Assembly: GCA_019022495.1 (NCBI GenBank)
Contig: JAFEKR010000017.1
Span: forward strand, 620,001-684,000
Source of the DNA: Epichloe hybrida
Taxonomy: Eukaryota > Ascomycota > Sordariomycetes > Hypocreales > Clavicipitaceae
Direction of reading: 5' to 3'
Length of the DNA stretch: 64,000 nucleotides
Shown here piece after piece: positions 1 through 10,839 of this stretch. Within the stretch, counting starts at the first letter, position 1. Each line of letters begins with the position of its first letter. Both the position numbers and the translations under genes were made by a program. Under the pieces are notes generated by a model. That model was not told the DNA's origin, made no database searches, and saw only the letters and a list, made by a program, of their open reading frames with translations.

Positions 1-1530
1 CCCCCCCCGGAAAAGGAGAGTCCATAGTCGCATCCTCACTCACGCCAGAAGAGGATCCTCGGGGAAGAAGCGCGGGGGGTGGCGGTGTTGTTTGCGCACC
101 GCCTATGCTACTTGACTCGGAGAATGTGTCCCAAAATGTCTTGCCCTTGGAATTCTTGATAGCATGTTGCTTAAAGCTGCTGGATAGCCCCGAAGACAAA
201 TCGGCCATCATGGCCATGTCATCCTCTTGAATATCGTCAATGGTAACGGTCGTCGTCAGATTCGGAGAGGACAAGGCGTTTGCGACTGTCCCAGATTCGG
301 CTGAAAGGGGTGCTGCCCGGGGCTCGAGAGTCACGTCGCTCTCGCGCACTTGCTTGACCACTTCTGCTTCTCGTCGCGTCTCTGCTTCAGCAGGGGCTAC
401 TTCTTCAAAAAGCGCAGCGCGAATTCGCGCAAATGTCTTCGTCTTGGGCTAATATGGGATTAGGATACATGTCGGAACATCTGTGACGTGAATAAACTTA
501 CGAGAAGATTGCCACGGCGCGTGACCGGTCGTCGAATGACTCCTCGATGCCCATCGCCTCCGTTAGCATCAACATCACTTTGCGATTTCCCACTCTCGTC
601 GCCGTCCGTCGCAGAGATGTGTAGCTGATTAGCTTGCCAGCTAATACTTTCCCTTCGGGCCTTTGCCGAATTGCTGGGCGGTGACTTGGAAATGGAGGCA
701 GCAGACACGTTGAATCCCAGTCCCAAAGGACCGCGCATCTTCTTTCTGGGCTGTTTTCGATGTCGCTGTCGCTGTTGGAAATTGATCAGGCTGCTCATGG
801 CAGGTGAACCAAACGACCCGGTCGGCCCAAGATTCGAGGTGGTTCTGGACACTTGCGGAGTCATCATATACGGCTCTTCCACGTCTTCCTCCATGAGATC
901 GGCATCATCAGACGAGCTCGACGAATCTGACCCAATGGCTTGTTGCGTGTTACTCCCCAGAGAGCTGCTGACATTCATCTTTTCGTGATTGCCCATTATC
1001 GACCACAATGATGAAGAAGTTTGTTCGGGACCGGCAAAGTCGGCCCTACGGCCAGGAATGTTCATGGCTCGATTCCCGATGGTTGGTGATGAGTCGGGAG
1101 ATGACTCGGCCAGCGTCGAGTGATGTAGGCTGGTAGCCGCACGAGAGAAGTCTAGACCTCGCGAACGACGGGGCAAGATGTTGGTCGGGGAGGCATAGTT
1201 GTGCGAATGATCGAGTTTTGGCGAGAGAGGCGGCGGTTTGACATTTGGATTGGAGGCGGCAGGTGGAGGAGTAAATTGACGAGGAGGCATCTGTAGCGAC
1301 AACGCCTTGACTTCGGAGCGGCGTGGAGTGGCTGGCGGTTGCGCGTCCCTAACATCGATATCGTCTTTGGATGTTCTTCGCGAGGCCTCGGTGATTTGTG
1401 ACGATGGAGAGAGGTTTGACGGCGTTCCGCCTGCATCAGATAAGGACCGAGTCCTATGACTGGCACGGGGCGACATGTCGTAGATGACGGATCCCAGATC
1501 TCTGTCGTCCACAACGGCAGCGTCGTCCAT
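1..1530 (-). CDS. Conserved fungal low-complexity protein, function unknown (3' end cut by window)
   Basis: I do not recognise a function. The likely start is the ATG at 1530 (MDDAAVVDDRDLG...). The frame stays open upstream to 1851, but that stretch reads like 5' UTR. Exons are complement(502..1530) and complement(1..448), joined by a 53-nt intron with a GTAAGT donor and a TTAG acceptor at 449-501; the join is in phase. The protein is rich in Ser and Pro (MSPRASHRTRSLSD, RQFTPPPAASNPN), has an acidic Ser/Asp run (SDSSSSSDDADLMEEDVEE) and a basic KQPRKKMRG patch. The spliced second exon begins with a more ordered, charged stretch (KTFARIRAALFEEVAPAEAE), which may be the conserved core. There is no membrane segment or signal peptide. 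A regulatory or scaffold role is possible, but nothing in the sequence proves one. The gene continues beyond position 1. Confidence 0.6.
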
Positions 1531-2525
1531 GGTGATGTATCCCGAAATGTTACCCAGTTGCCTCTCTATGCTGCTCTTTGTTGGCGATGGCGAATACGGC
1601 GTCAAAAGATGGCCAATTAGATGATGGTGCCCGTCACCAAGTCCCAGGACCAAAGACCCCGGTCGGCAGCTGGTGCTCGAGGTAAAGGGCAGGCACAGCA
1701 CTACAGCAGATGAGTAGCCATCGCTCGGCGGTGGGTCAGGCTCGTTAAACACGAACAAGGATAATGGCCGGCGCGAACGTCGCGGAGAGGAGGGATGGCT
1801 GCAACAGAAGGTGATGGGTCCTCTGTTCAGCTTCCAAAGTTGTTTGAACAAAGTTGCGGATAGAATGGGTTAAGTTCAACTTGAGCCAGACTGGCTGCGC
1901 GGGTGGGGCTGTATGGTGGGCCCTGGCCGTATGTAGGTACTGTATTGGGCCTAGTGGGATGGATATCCATCCCCTCCCATCCTCTCCCATCCTTTGTTTC
2001 GTCCACTTCACGCTGCCAGAGAAGGATAACCTGAGTCTTCTCTCTCTTTAGAAGCCATCCCAGAATCCAGCGGTCCAATCATATTGATCGGTCTATGCTC
2101 TGGAGACGTAAGACCCACCTTGATTTGCGGTGCCAGGTTTTTTCTATTTACGTGTACATGTACTTACGTGAGCCCCACAACTTAACAAGTGCTTGACGTC
2201 AAGTCGCTTCGCTCCACGATCTTCAACAGCGGGGCAGCCACTGCGGGGTGGACGCACCGATGTCATGCTTTCCTCCTCCTTAGCAATATCACGTCTCTTG
2301 CACCTGGGACGCTCCCCATGGAACGCAGACACCTGCAAGCCCGGCACCAAGTACAAACGACACCTCGATGAGCATATTCAGGGCAGAAAAACCCATACAA
2401 ACCCTCACGACTTATCTACAGCCTGCTCGATTGCCCCTCAAGCTTTCCTTTTCACGTACATGATCCCACATGCTCGTGTTTTGGTGAACGCTAGCTAAGC
2501 TCTTCTAGACCGACAGCTGACAAAA
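1531..2525. other. Divergent intergenic region, no gene
   Basis: This is the shared upstream region of the unknown minus-strand gene and glyoxalase I. Short frames cross it but none resembles a protein. It contains CCCATCC-type repeats near 1970-1995. I see no recognisable RNA gene. Confidence 0.5.
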
Positions 2526-3811
2526 ATGGCGGCCAAGACGGATACCAGCACCTACAAGCTCAATCACACGATGTGAGACTGACACGAGGCACGCCATCCC
2601 ATCCATCCTGTTCTTTTATTGACACAACGCTTTCCAGGATTCGAGTAAAGGACCCCAAGGCGTCTGGTAAGTTTCGTATCCGCATGTTCATGCAGCAAAA
2701 CAGGCTCCAATCGACAGCAGAACGACGAATTCGCGGCTAACCAGAACGCCTCAAAGTGAAGTTTTATGAGTTCCTAGGCATGTCAGTGGTAAAAAAACTA
2801 GAGTTTCCCGACAACAAGTTTGATCTATACTTCCTGGGGTACAATGGCCCCAAGGCAATCTCCCACGGAAATTCCCAAGTCAACCGGGAAGGTGTTATTG
2901 AGCTGACACATAACTACGGCACGGAGAATGACCCTTCTTTTACCGTCAGCACTGGTAACAAAGAGCCGCATCGCGGCTTTGGCCATACATGCATCAGCGT
3001 GGACAACATCCAGGCTGCTTGTCAGCGTCTTGAGGACGCCGGATACAAGTTTCAGAAGAAGCTTACTGACGGTCGCATGAACAACATTGCCTTTGCTCTG
3101 GACCCCGATGGCTACTGGGTGGAAATCATTGGACAAAACCCCGTTGAGGAAACTGCAAATGTGAAGGAAACCGATGTCACCACCTACAGGATGGTAAGCC
3201 TCTCCTCTTCTCGTGCAGGTCCCTCTGCCCACCGTGTTTCAGCTTCTGTAAATTCCACGGCCCGAACAGCTAACGTTGGATTCAGAACCACACCATGATC
3301 CGAGTCAAGGATGCCAAAAAGTCCCTCGAATTTTACCAGGAAGTCATGGGCATGACGCTATTCCGAACCTCTCAAAACCAATCTTCTGGGTTTAACCTGT
3401 ATTTCCTGGGTTATCCCGGGGAACAGGGTATGGCTGAGGACGGAAAGACAGCACATCGCGAGGGCCTACTGGAGCTCACCTGGAACTATGGTACGGAGAA
3501 GGATGCCAACTTCAAGTATCACAACGGCAACGATGAACCCCAAGGCTTTGGCCACATCTGTAAGTCCAAATCATCCCAGACGAAGTAATGCATCTTAGAC
3601 TGCAACCTAGGCTGTAGGCACTAACCGGCGAACAGGCGTGAGTGTTGACAACGTTGAGGCTGCATGCCAACGTTTTGAGGATCTCAAGTGTAACTGGCGA
3701 AAGAGACTTACGGACGGACGTATGAAGAACATCGCTTTCATGCTTGATCCCGACGGCTACTCGATTGAAGTAATCCCAAATGACAAGTACAGTGATAAGT
3801 CTCCTAGCTAG
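2526..3811 (+). CDS. GLO1: Glyoxalase I (lactoylglutathione lyase), two-domain monomeric form
   Basis: The enzyme converts the glutathione-methylglyoxal hemithioacetal to S-lactoylglutathione in the cytosol. Exons 2526..2572, 2638..2666, 2745..3193, 3286..3559 and 3636..3811 give 324 aa. The start MAAKTDTSTYKLNHTM fits the family. Two homologous VOC domains are fused, as in yeast Glo1. Domain 1 has LNHTMIRVKD, NREGVIELTHNYG, RGFGHTCISVDN and LDPDGYWVEII. Domain 2 repeats this as MNHTMIRVKD, HREGLLELTWNYG, QGFGHICVSVDN and LDPDGYSIEVI. These supply the His and Glu metal ligands of two active sites. The introns do not fall at equivalent places in the two halves, so the internal duplication looks old. 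The length is normal for fungal Glo1 and the gene appears intact. Confidence 0.93.
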
Positions 3812-4805
3812 ATGCTTAAGCCGTCTAGGAACATAGCATTCAACACGAATCATATGACACGAGACTGTATTTGAGCAAATCACGAGAAAGGCCGCCATGG
3901 AAATGCAGGATCTAAATATACCGGTCTAACGTTATGTGATAACTGCACTATATTGTGCCTCCTGACTGTGCTGCGGAGAGTAGTTCCAGATCGGCATGTC
4001 GTAATGACTACCTGATCTACCCCCCAGGTAGAGGTACTGAACGTGTCAAAGCTGAATAGGGCAAGTACATGCCGGAACGGGCCGCGCCAAAGATGACTGC
4101 TGCTACAATTACCGTTGGGCGCCCGGCTTTTTTCTTTTGGAGTTGGCCTGTAATCATCCTGTCTGTCTGACCATTCTGCGAATTCGGTACAAAGTCCATT
4201 TCCATGCGTAGTTCACGGTCCACAATCTCGAGAGCAGCTTCACACGTGGACAAGTGTTCAATGTCGGTGTGTCATCGGAATCACACCTAACGATGAGAAA
4301 GCAATTGCGCTGAATAGTAATCTCTACCTCATTCTTGCTTCCCCTGGACCCCATTGTGAAGCAGGACTAATGGGACAGAGAGACAGGATGACAGGCAAGG
4401 AATTGATACCTTGCCACCCGTGTCCCAACTCCCGACGCAACGCGGGCAAAGTGACTATTCTCCCTTCTCCTCCTTCGACGTTGATCCCCCGCCACCTATG
4501 TATTTGAGCTTGCCTGCATGTTGGTTGGGTACAGTATCAGACCAGACCGCATTGCTGTCTCGATTACAGGGAGAATGGAGCCTACTCGCCGCGGGAGGGG
4601 TTGATTTTGTTCAATCACCTCCAACATGGACGGGAAGCAAGTACTCGAAACCTAATATCTACCTACCTAAAGGTACCAGTAGGAGCAGATTGTGTCCGCC
4701 GAGCATCCGTTTATATGTATGGCCCGCCTATGCTTTCATGTAATGAACCATTGTAAGACGGACAGTCGAACGATGGGTCTGATCGACCCTGATGATTTGC
4801 CCTGG
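3812..4805. other. Intergenic, no supported gene
   Basis: This stretch lies between the glyoxalase stop and the first recognisable piece of the phosphoglycerate dehydrogenase relic. Its small frames show no family motif. It may contain unrecognisably decayed 5' parts of the relic that follows. Confidence 0.4.
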
Positions 4806-5388
4806 GATCAACACTGCCCGGTTGATCAATTGCAAGTTGTCAACGTCTCACCTGGGTGCCTCAACGGCAGAGGCTCAAGAAAGCGTATCTATGGATGTTT
4901 GTACACAGATGCTCGAAATTTTCCGTGATGGCCTACTAACCAGCGCGGTCAACGCAACACCAAACCACTTTTCGCTGCGCTGGTCAAAGGTCTTGTGGCC
5001 TCCTTTAGCGATTCTCATGTCAACATTGTCAATGCAACTCTCATTGCCAAGGAGATGGGCATTGTAATCAACGAAACCCACGCCCGCCAGTCGAAAGATC
5101 TGACGTTCTCAAACCTGGTGACTTTGAAGTCAATCGCGGATGGGCCCCACGGTGGAAAGACGGAGCAAATCATTGAAGGCTATGCTGGATCTGATAAGAG
5201 GGTCTACATTTCCAAGTTGGCCCGCTTCAATGCCACATTCAACTCAGAGGGTACTCCGGGCATGGTTCTCGGGTCTCACGGCATTTCTCTCATGAATTCG
5301 AGGCGTCGATGGGGAAGTGAAAGCGCAGGTCATGGATGGACTGAGAAAAGCAGAGGGTGTTTTGGACGTCAGTCTAGTGCAGCTGTGA
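4806..5388 (+). pseudogene. D-3-phosphoglycerate dehydrogenase relic (C-terminal part)
   Basis: The remains read across two frames. One frame holds GINTAR, followed directly by LSTSHLGASTAEAQESVSMD and TQMLEIFRDG. These correspond to the NAD-domain INxARG loop and the conserved HLGASTxEAQ motif of 3-PGDH, with the segment between them deleted. Near 4978 the reading frame shifts to ALVKGLVASFSDSHVNIVNA, then LIAKEMGIVINETHAR, IEGYAGSDKRVYISKLARF and GMVLGSHGIS. These belong to the intervening and ACT-type regulatory domains. A further shift gives VKAQVMDGLRKAEGVLDVSL and the terminal stop at 5386-5388. The N-terminal catalytic half is missing, the ACT core is deleted, and at least two frameshifts remain, so it cannot make serine-pathway enzyme. 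An intact copy presumably exists elsewhere in the genome. Confidence 0.8.
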
Positions 5389-5562
5389 AAGGAGCCCTCA
5401 CAAGTATGGACCTGACTTGGGTGAGGAACGTGACGGGTAGCGGTACAAAAAAGATACAATAGGAGTCGAAACGAGCTGTTCATTCCGTATTCATCATCTA
5501 ATTGAGCCTGCATGCCCCATATCTGCAGGAACGGAACTAGGCCGGATGCTCTCGAGGGTGGG

Positions 5563-5592
5563 GGCAGGCAGGCAGGCAGGCAGGCAGGCAGG
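5563..5592. repeat. (GGCA)n tetranucleotide microsatellite
   Basis: About seven perfect GGCA units lie 3' of the phosphoglycerate dehydrogenase relic. Confidence 0.9.
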
Positions 5593-6053
5593 TCGACCAC
5601 CGGAGTGAAAGCAAGAAAAAGAAGTCGGTGGATGATCGTTTCATTCATTGGGAAACACAACAGCAGCTTATCACTGACTGCTAAAGGGGACTTTGTGGGG
5701 ATGATGACAGGTTCAAAGATCACGAGAAACCACCTTGAAAGGGAAAGAGCGATGCATGGATGGCCTGAAGTCAATCTCCACTTTGCAAAGAGGTTTGAGT
5801 GCACAGCCAATCAACCACAACAAGGTGTTCGTCCCACCTTGTCGTCATTGAGACGCCTGCCCGTTAGCAGCGAAGGTCTCCACCGGCTACCCGTCTTGTG
5901 TGGCTCAATTCTAACCTCTTCATCTAAATTCCAACCACTCTTCATCGAGCAACAAATTTCAGACACCTCAACAACGTGGCCGTGCGGCCAAGGCTATCTG
6001 GTAGGCAGAACGAGCTTCAATTCAACGGCCGCGTGCTGCTGTGAGCTACACAC

Positions 6054-6108
6054 TGTGCTGTGCTGTGCTGTGCTGTGCTGTGCTGTGCCGTGCCGTGCCG
6101 TGCCGTGC
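6054..6108. repeat. Pentanucleotide tandem repeat, seven TGTGC then four CGTGC units
   Basis: There are eleven units of five bases, with a sharp switch from TGTGC to CGTGC after unit seven. The array lies about 300 bases upstream of the Mam3-like start codon, probably in its promoter or leader. Confidence 0.92.
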
Positions 6109-6404
6109 AAGTCAGTGGACGGACGCTTTTGGCCGCAGACGTAATTATAACATCAGCAACTGACGAGAAGCATAAACGCAGCCGTTCTAGGTTGAGCCAA
6201 GGCAAGGCGCTTCATCACACCAGCCGACTCGCCCCAAAATTCCCATCGAATTGATAATCCGAAATTCATCCTGGCTGACTGTCTGCCTTCGCCTGTCACG
6301 AAACTTCGTTCGTGCTGCCTGAAGTACGACGCCTCGCAAAGTATACCTCCGATAACACCTGACACGGTTTCCATCGTCCCTTTCGAGGTACCACATCAAT
6401 CAAC

Positions 6405-8387
6405 ATGCGACAAAACAACGGCTCTGGTGGCTTCGCCAGCGTGCGAACTTGTGTACTAGGAATGGGTAGAGTTTTAGGGGTCGGTCTCTCATCTGTCGCT
6501 GCAGCGCCTTTGACTCAACGCAAGCACGAGGATGATGATTTCGAGGGCACTCCTGTTTGGGTGCTCTATGTGGCCTCAATGACACTCGTTCTACTTGGTG
6601 GTGCTTTTGCTGGTCTGACCATCGCGTACGTTGGCGTCTTTTGTCTTTTTGTATTCTTGTTCCATCTATTTTATCGGCCCGTGACTATTGATGACATCAG
6701 CAACTCAATTTGTGAGCTGGTCTTGCTAACATGCTTTCTGATGTAGTCTCATGGGACAGGACAGTATCTACTTGCAAGTTGTATCCGGCGATCCATGCGA
6801 ACCACAGTACAAGAATGCGAAGAGGGTCTTGAAGTTGCTCAACAAGGGCAAACATTGGGTGCTAGTCACCCTCTTACTAGCCAACGTGATTGTGAATGAG
6901 TCTTTGCCTGTCGTTCTTGATAGGACACTGGGCGGCGGCGTTGCGGCTGTTGTTGGCAGCACGGTTCTCATTGGTATGTCCAGAAGAATCATTGATAGTA
7001 GCCTCGAAACGATTGGCTAACATTTGAGCGCTCTACGCAGTCATCTTCGGCGAGATTGTTCCCCAGTCTATCTGTGTTCGCTACGGTTTACCGATCGGTG
7101 GTTATATGTCAAAGCCCGTGCTCATGTTAATGTACCTCACGAGCCCCGTGGCATGGCCGACTGCCAAGCTTCTCGACTGGATTCTCGGCGAAGACCATGG
7201 GACGGTGTATAAAAAGAGCGGTCTCAAAACGCTCGTGACCCTTCACAAATCATTGGGGGAGCTTTCTGAGCGACTGAATCAAGACGAGGTAACCATAATT
7301 ACAGCCGTCTTGGATTTGAAGGACAAACCTGTGTCAGAGGTCATGACGCCCATGGACGATGTATACACGTTGGCGGAAGATCATGTACTGGACGAAAAGA
7401 CAATGGATAACATCTTGTCATCGGGCTACTCTCGAATTCCCATCTACCGCGCCGGCAACCCTTCCGACTTTGTCGGTATGCTATTGGTCAAGACGCTCAT
7501 CACTTATGACCCCGAAGACAAAATACCTGTCAGAGAAATTCCTTTGGGTGCAATAGTGGAAACACGACCAGAGACCAGCTGTCTAGACATTATCAACTTC
7601 TTTCAAGAGGGCAAGTCCCACATGGTTCTGGTGTCAAATCACCCAGGTTCAGATCATGGTGCTCTCGGCGTCGTTACCTTGGAAGATGTCATTGAGGAGC
7701 TGATCGGAGAGTAAGTCGTGCCCCCTCAACTCTTCGTACGAAAACAACCTCTAATTTTTGTATAGGGAAATTGTTGATGAATCGGATGTCTACGTCGATG
7801 TTCACAAAGCCATTCGTCGTCTGACTCCGGCGCCGCGTGCCCGACGCATTCATGCTGAAGCTGGCGCCGCTGCTGTGGGTAGGAAACCAGGCGAAGGCGC
7901 TGCGCTGGTTGATATTGCGGAGCAATTAGAAGCTGGTAGCCCGGTTGTTGGTTCGTTAAGTGCGCTGAGCGATAGCGCGCCAGAAAGACATGCGAAGATG
8001 GCAGTCTTTATGCGCCGTCGTGGGTCTGCTGGGCCAGACGGCAAACCTGATGACAGGCCGGTTCCTTTCAAGGCGTCACTAGACGAGATGAAGCAACAGC
8101 TTCGACACCTCGCTCCATCGAATCGCGCTGCCAATCCTCGCAACACTCGCACCAATGTTTTCAAAATCAAACAAGGCCTGAGCGTGACCACCTTCGTCGC
8201 AAGTGGTGGTCCTGGCAACAGAACCACGGATGATTCAACGCTTAAGGCGAGCGATACTGCTGAAGGAGATGAGTCAACGCCGCTCTTAAGAACGCCAAGT
8301 CTGAATGGTGGTCAGGCTGAGAATGGGTACGGGTCCGGCAAGTCGAAAAAGGATAGTGTCAAGTTCAAGGATCATGATCGGCAGTAA
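6405..8387 (+). CDS. MAM3: Mam3/CNNM-family membrane protein (DUF21 plus CBS pair)
   Basis: The protein belongs to the CNNM/CorC family of vacuolar or plasma-membrane proteins tied to Mg and Mn handling. Exons 6405..6625, 6747..6973, 7041..7710 and 7766..8387 give 579 aa. Residues 1-35 resemble a signal or leader segment. The DUF21 domain follows, with hydrophobic helices ([50 protein letters not shown]) and the hallmark [17 protein letters not shown] spanning an exon junction. The CBS pair starts at [14 protein letters not shown] and ends in [21 protein letters not shown], the usual CNNM signature. The C-terminal 190 residues are basic and low in complexity. All splice joins restore conserved motifs. 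Assignment to the family is firm, but the exact ion and membrane are inferred from yeast Mam3. Confidence 0.9.
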
Positions 8388-8802
8388 GTGTACACGGGCT
8401 TTTGTTGGAGCGACCAGGTAGTCCGATGGAGGTCTTTTATTGTATGCTTGATTTGCTTTTTCGCCTCGCCCCTATGGCAAGGCTGTTCATTCGGTGGAAA
8501 CGGTGATACCAAGGCAATATTCGGCATCAATTGATTCCGGCTTGAGACCGAATCAGGAAATCTCAGCAGTTCACAATCATGTTGTGTGTTCCAGCTTCGG
8601 CACCCAAAATACATGCAACGTGACGTCTTCGTGGATCGCGCGAGCATGCGCGTCACAAGTCGAGGAACATGATTTCTGAATACGGGGACAGGCCATGAAG
8701 CAGTTGGACTTCGTGTGCAATTTTTTTTTTCTCGAAGGTTTCCATGATTTCAGAAATGCAAGATTCGTATTATCTTGACTCATGGGACCATGATGCGATG
8801 GA
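8388..8802. other. Convergent 3' intergenic region
   Basis: This stretch lies between the stops of the Mam3-like gene (+) and the cyclase (-). Apart from a T-rich run near 8721-8731, I see nothing in it. Confidence 0.6.
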
Positions 8803-10111
8803 TCAATCATACCAAATAGCATTCATTCCGAATCCTGGCTCCTGCACTCGAACTATCGCTACTCGGGCCAAAAACTCATCTTGCCAGCGATAGATCTCCA
8901 GCCAGCCTTCCTGATCATCGGTAAGAGCCACCCAGTCATCGCACCAATCGCTCGGTGCCACGGCGTTGCTGTGTCCGCCACTCGTAGGCGTGGGGTTCAG
9001 ACATATCTGTCGCTCAATAGCGCCATTCCCGCCCAATTTAAACGCGGCAATGTAACCTGTCAGATCAAAGGAATTGGCCCTCGATGAGGCAAACAAGTAG
9101 TTTCCCGAGTGGGACAGCGCGCACACATCAGCCCTGTACATGGTCCAGCGATGGCGTATGCCGGGCGGAATCAACGGGTACTGCTTGTCCGTGTAAAGGG
9201 GCATGTGCGTGGCAGGATCGATGGCGTACTCGCAAATGCGATTTCCCTTCTCCATCAAGGCATACAGGTAGTTCCCCGAGGGATGCATGGCCACCCACCT
9301 GGGATGATCTCTCCCATCGGGACAGTCCACGCTGCCAACGAGCTCGACGGAGGCATTCTGGGGAAAGGGCCGGTCTTTGAGGCGGCGATGGAGCCATATC
9401 TTGTTGGCCTTCAGGTCGGCAGAGTAGAGATACGTTTCTGAAGGGTCGAAGACCATGCCGTGGATGCCACTGCCGGGCTGGTAGGCGTAGTGCTGGAGAG
9501 GTTCCTGGAGGGTTCCGGAGGGGGAGGGGGCGAAGACGGTGCCGTGGCCGGCGTGGTCGTAGAAGGGGTTGCAGTAGACGCCGTAGGGGGGGTGTTTGGC
9601 GGCGAGGAGGAAGATGGCGCGGGTGTTGGTGACGGGGGAGGATGCTTCGGCTGTAAAATGAGGCTTGTTCAGATGTTTGTGGCTACATGGTTGGGTTGGT
9701 TTAGGAAGGGGGGGGGGGGGTGTTGCCAACGGCTTTTGTCAAAAAAAAAAAAAAAAGACTTACGCTCGTGAAGCATTGGCTGGGACGTCTGGTGAAGGAT
9801 GGAGGTGGGTGATTCGACGGCAAAGCTGGACCATTTCTTCATCGCGGCGCCGTAGATGTTCTTTTTGGCGTGCTTTGTTCAAAAAGAAAGGAAGAAAAAT
9901 AGAGGAAGAAGTGCATGTTAGTCGTGTGCGGTGAGGGATCGGGCAGAACCAGCAGGGGGCTCACGTCAAATGTCATCCAGGAAATGGGTTCATCTTGTGG
10001 GATTTCCGTCCGTTTGACAAGCTCGAGCGTGAGCTTCTCGTCGTCAAAGGCAAACGTGAAGATGGCCCCGGGCGGCGTCCAGGTGCCGACCATGAGATGG
10101 TGGATGGGCAT
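8803..10111 (-). CDS. Carboxy-cis,cis-muconate cyclase-like lactonase (beta-propeller)
   Basis: Members of this family cyclise (carboxy-)cis,cis-muconate to the lactone in the fungal beta-ketoadipate route. The exons are complement(9965..10111), (9764..9872) and (8803..9650), giving 367 aa. The start MPIHHLMVGTWTPPGAIFTF is typical of the family. The joins give PISWMTFD, then AKKNIYGAAMKKWSSFAVES, then TNTRAIFLLAAKHPPYGVY. Later blocks are GIHGMVFDPSETYLYSADL, DHPRWVAMHPSGNYLYALME, ADVCALSHSGNYLFASSRAN, TPTSGGHSNAVAPSDWCDDW and the terminal EPGFGMNAIWYD. Together these cover a full seven-bladed lactonase propeller. It is divergent from a ring-cleavage dioxygenase, so the two probably act in sequence: ring opening followed by lactonisation. 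No signal peptide is seen, so it is likely cytosolic. A G-run and an A-run lie in the second intron. Confidence 0.88.
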
Positions 10112-10839
10112 CTTGTTGTTGGCTGTGAGGGGGTCTCGTGTCTGTCTTGCAGCTAGATACTACTAGAGAGGGGGACGTCGATGGAATGAAACGAAGCTGT
10201 GCCGTCACGATGGACTGGCGACAAGTTTAAGTCGACAGGCAGAGAATCCCGGCCTCACTCCCGAGGTCCCGACGCCATCGCCAAAAAGTGACCCCTCATG
10301 ATCCGCACCGCACAATTGCATGTGTATGTACATGTACTCCGTGATCTGTGTGTACAGTGGGGTGGCAGATGTAGATGCACCAGCTGCCCAGCAGGGCAAA
10401 GACCTTGAGGCCAATCGGCTTCGCATTAGCCGTCGGCAGGTCCACACGGCTACTGCACATTGGTGGTGCACGACCTTTCCCGCCGGTTCCGAATTGCCAT
10501 TTGTTGGCGGGCGGCTGACATTTGGGGTTGGTGGGATGGTGGGATGGTGGGGGGAACCAGCCAACGGCTTGAGCTGTGATGATCATCGTTCCTGAACACA
10601 TGGCGCCGGCTAGTTATCTGGCGTGAAACTCGGGGTCCCTGGGAGAGGCGAGAGGCGAGAGGCGGGAGGCGAGAGGCGAAAGGCGAGTATATAACAAGTC
10701 TGGCTCGCCACTCCCGAGGGTGAGACCTTGTTTGGTTTCTAAACTCATAATCACTATCTTGATTCTTCATCATCTCACAGCGATCACCAGAAGAACAAAA
10801 AATCGCACCCTTTCTAAGACATCACAGCCTTGATTCACA
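10112..10839. promoter_or_regulatory. Divergent promoter region of cyclase and dioxygenase
   Basis: This 728-base region separates two divergent aromatic-catabolism genes and probably holds shared control sites. On the dioxygenase side it contains a six-unit 7-mer repeat at 10643-10684, followed immediately by TATATAA at 10688-10694. That is about 150 bases before the start codon and a good TATA-box candidate. A TACATGTAC palindrome followed by TCCGT lies near 10328-10342. Confidence 0.55.
10643..10684. repeat. Six-unit GAGAGGC heptamer tandem repeat
   Basis: Six units (four perfect, one GGGAGGC, one GAAAGGC) directly precede a TATATAA box in the dioxygenase promoter. Confidence 0.88.

Larger units (their letters stand above)
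5389..6404. other. Intergenic and 5' leader of the Mam3-like gene
   Basis: No protein-like frame is supported here. Two short tandem repeats are the only structured elements: a GGCA tract and an 11-unit pentamer at 6054-6108. The sequence just before 6405 (CATCAATCAACATG) is a typical fungal start context. Confidence 0.5.

Noticed and set aside
1531..1851. N-terminal extension of the first minus-strand gene to the ATG at 1851
   Set aside because: The extra 107 residues have no conserved look, and the ATG at 1530 opens an acidic segment that looks like a natural N-terminus. The extension is kept only as an alternative.
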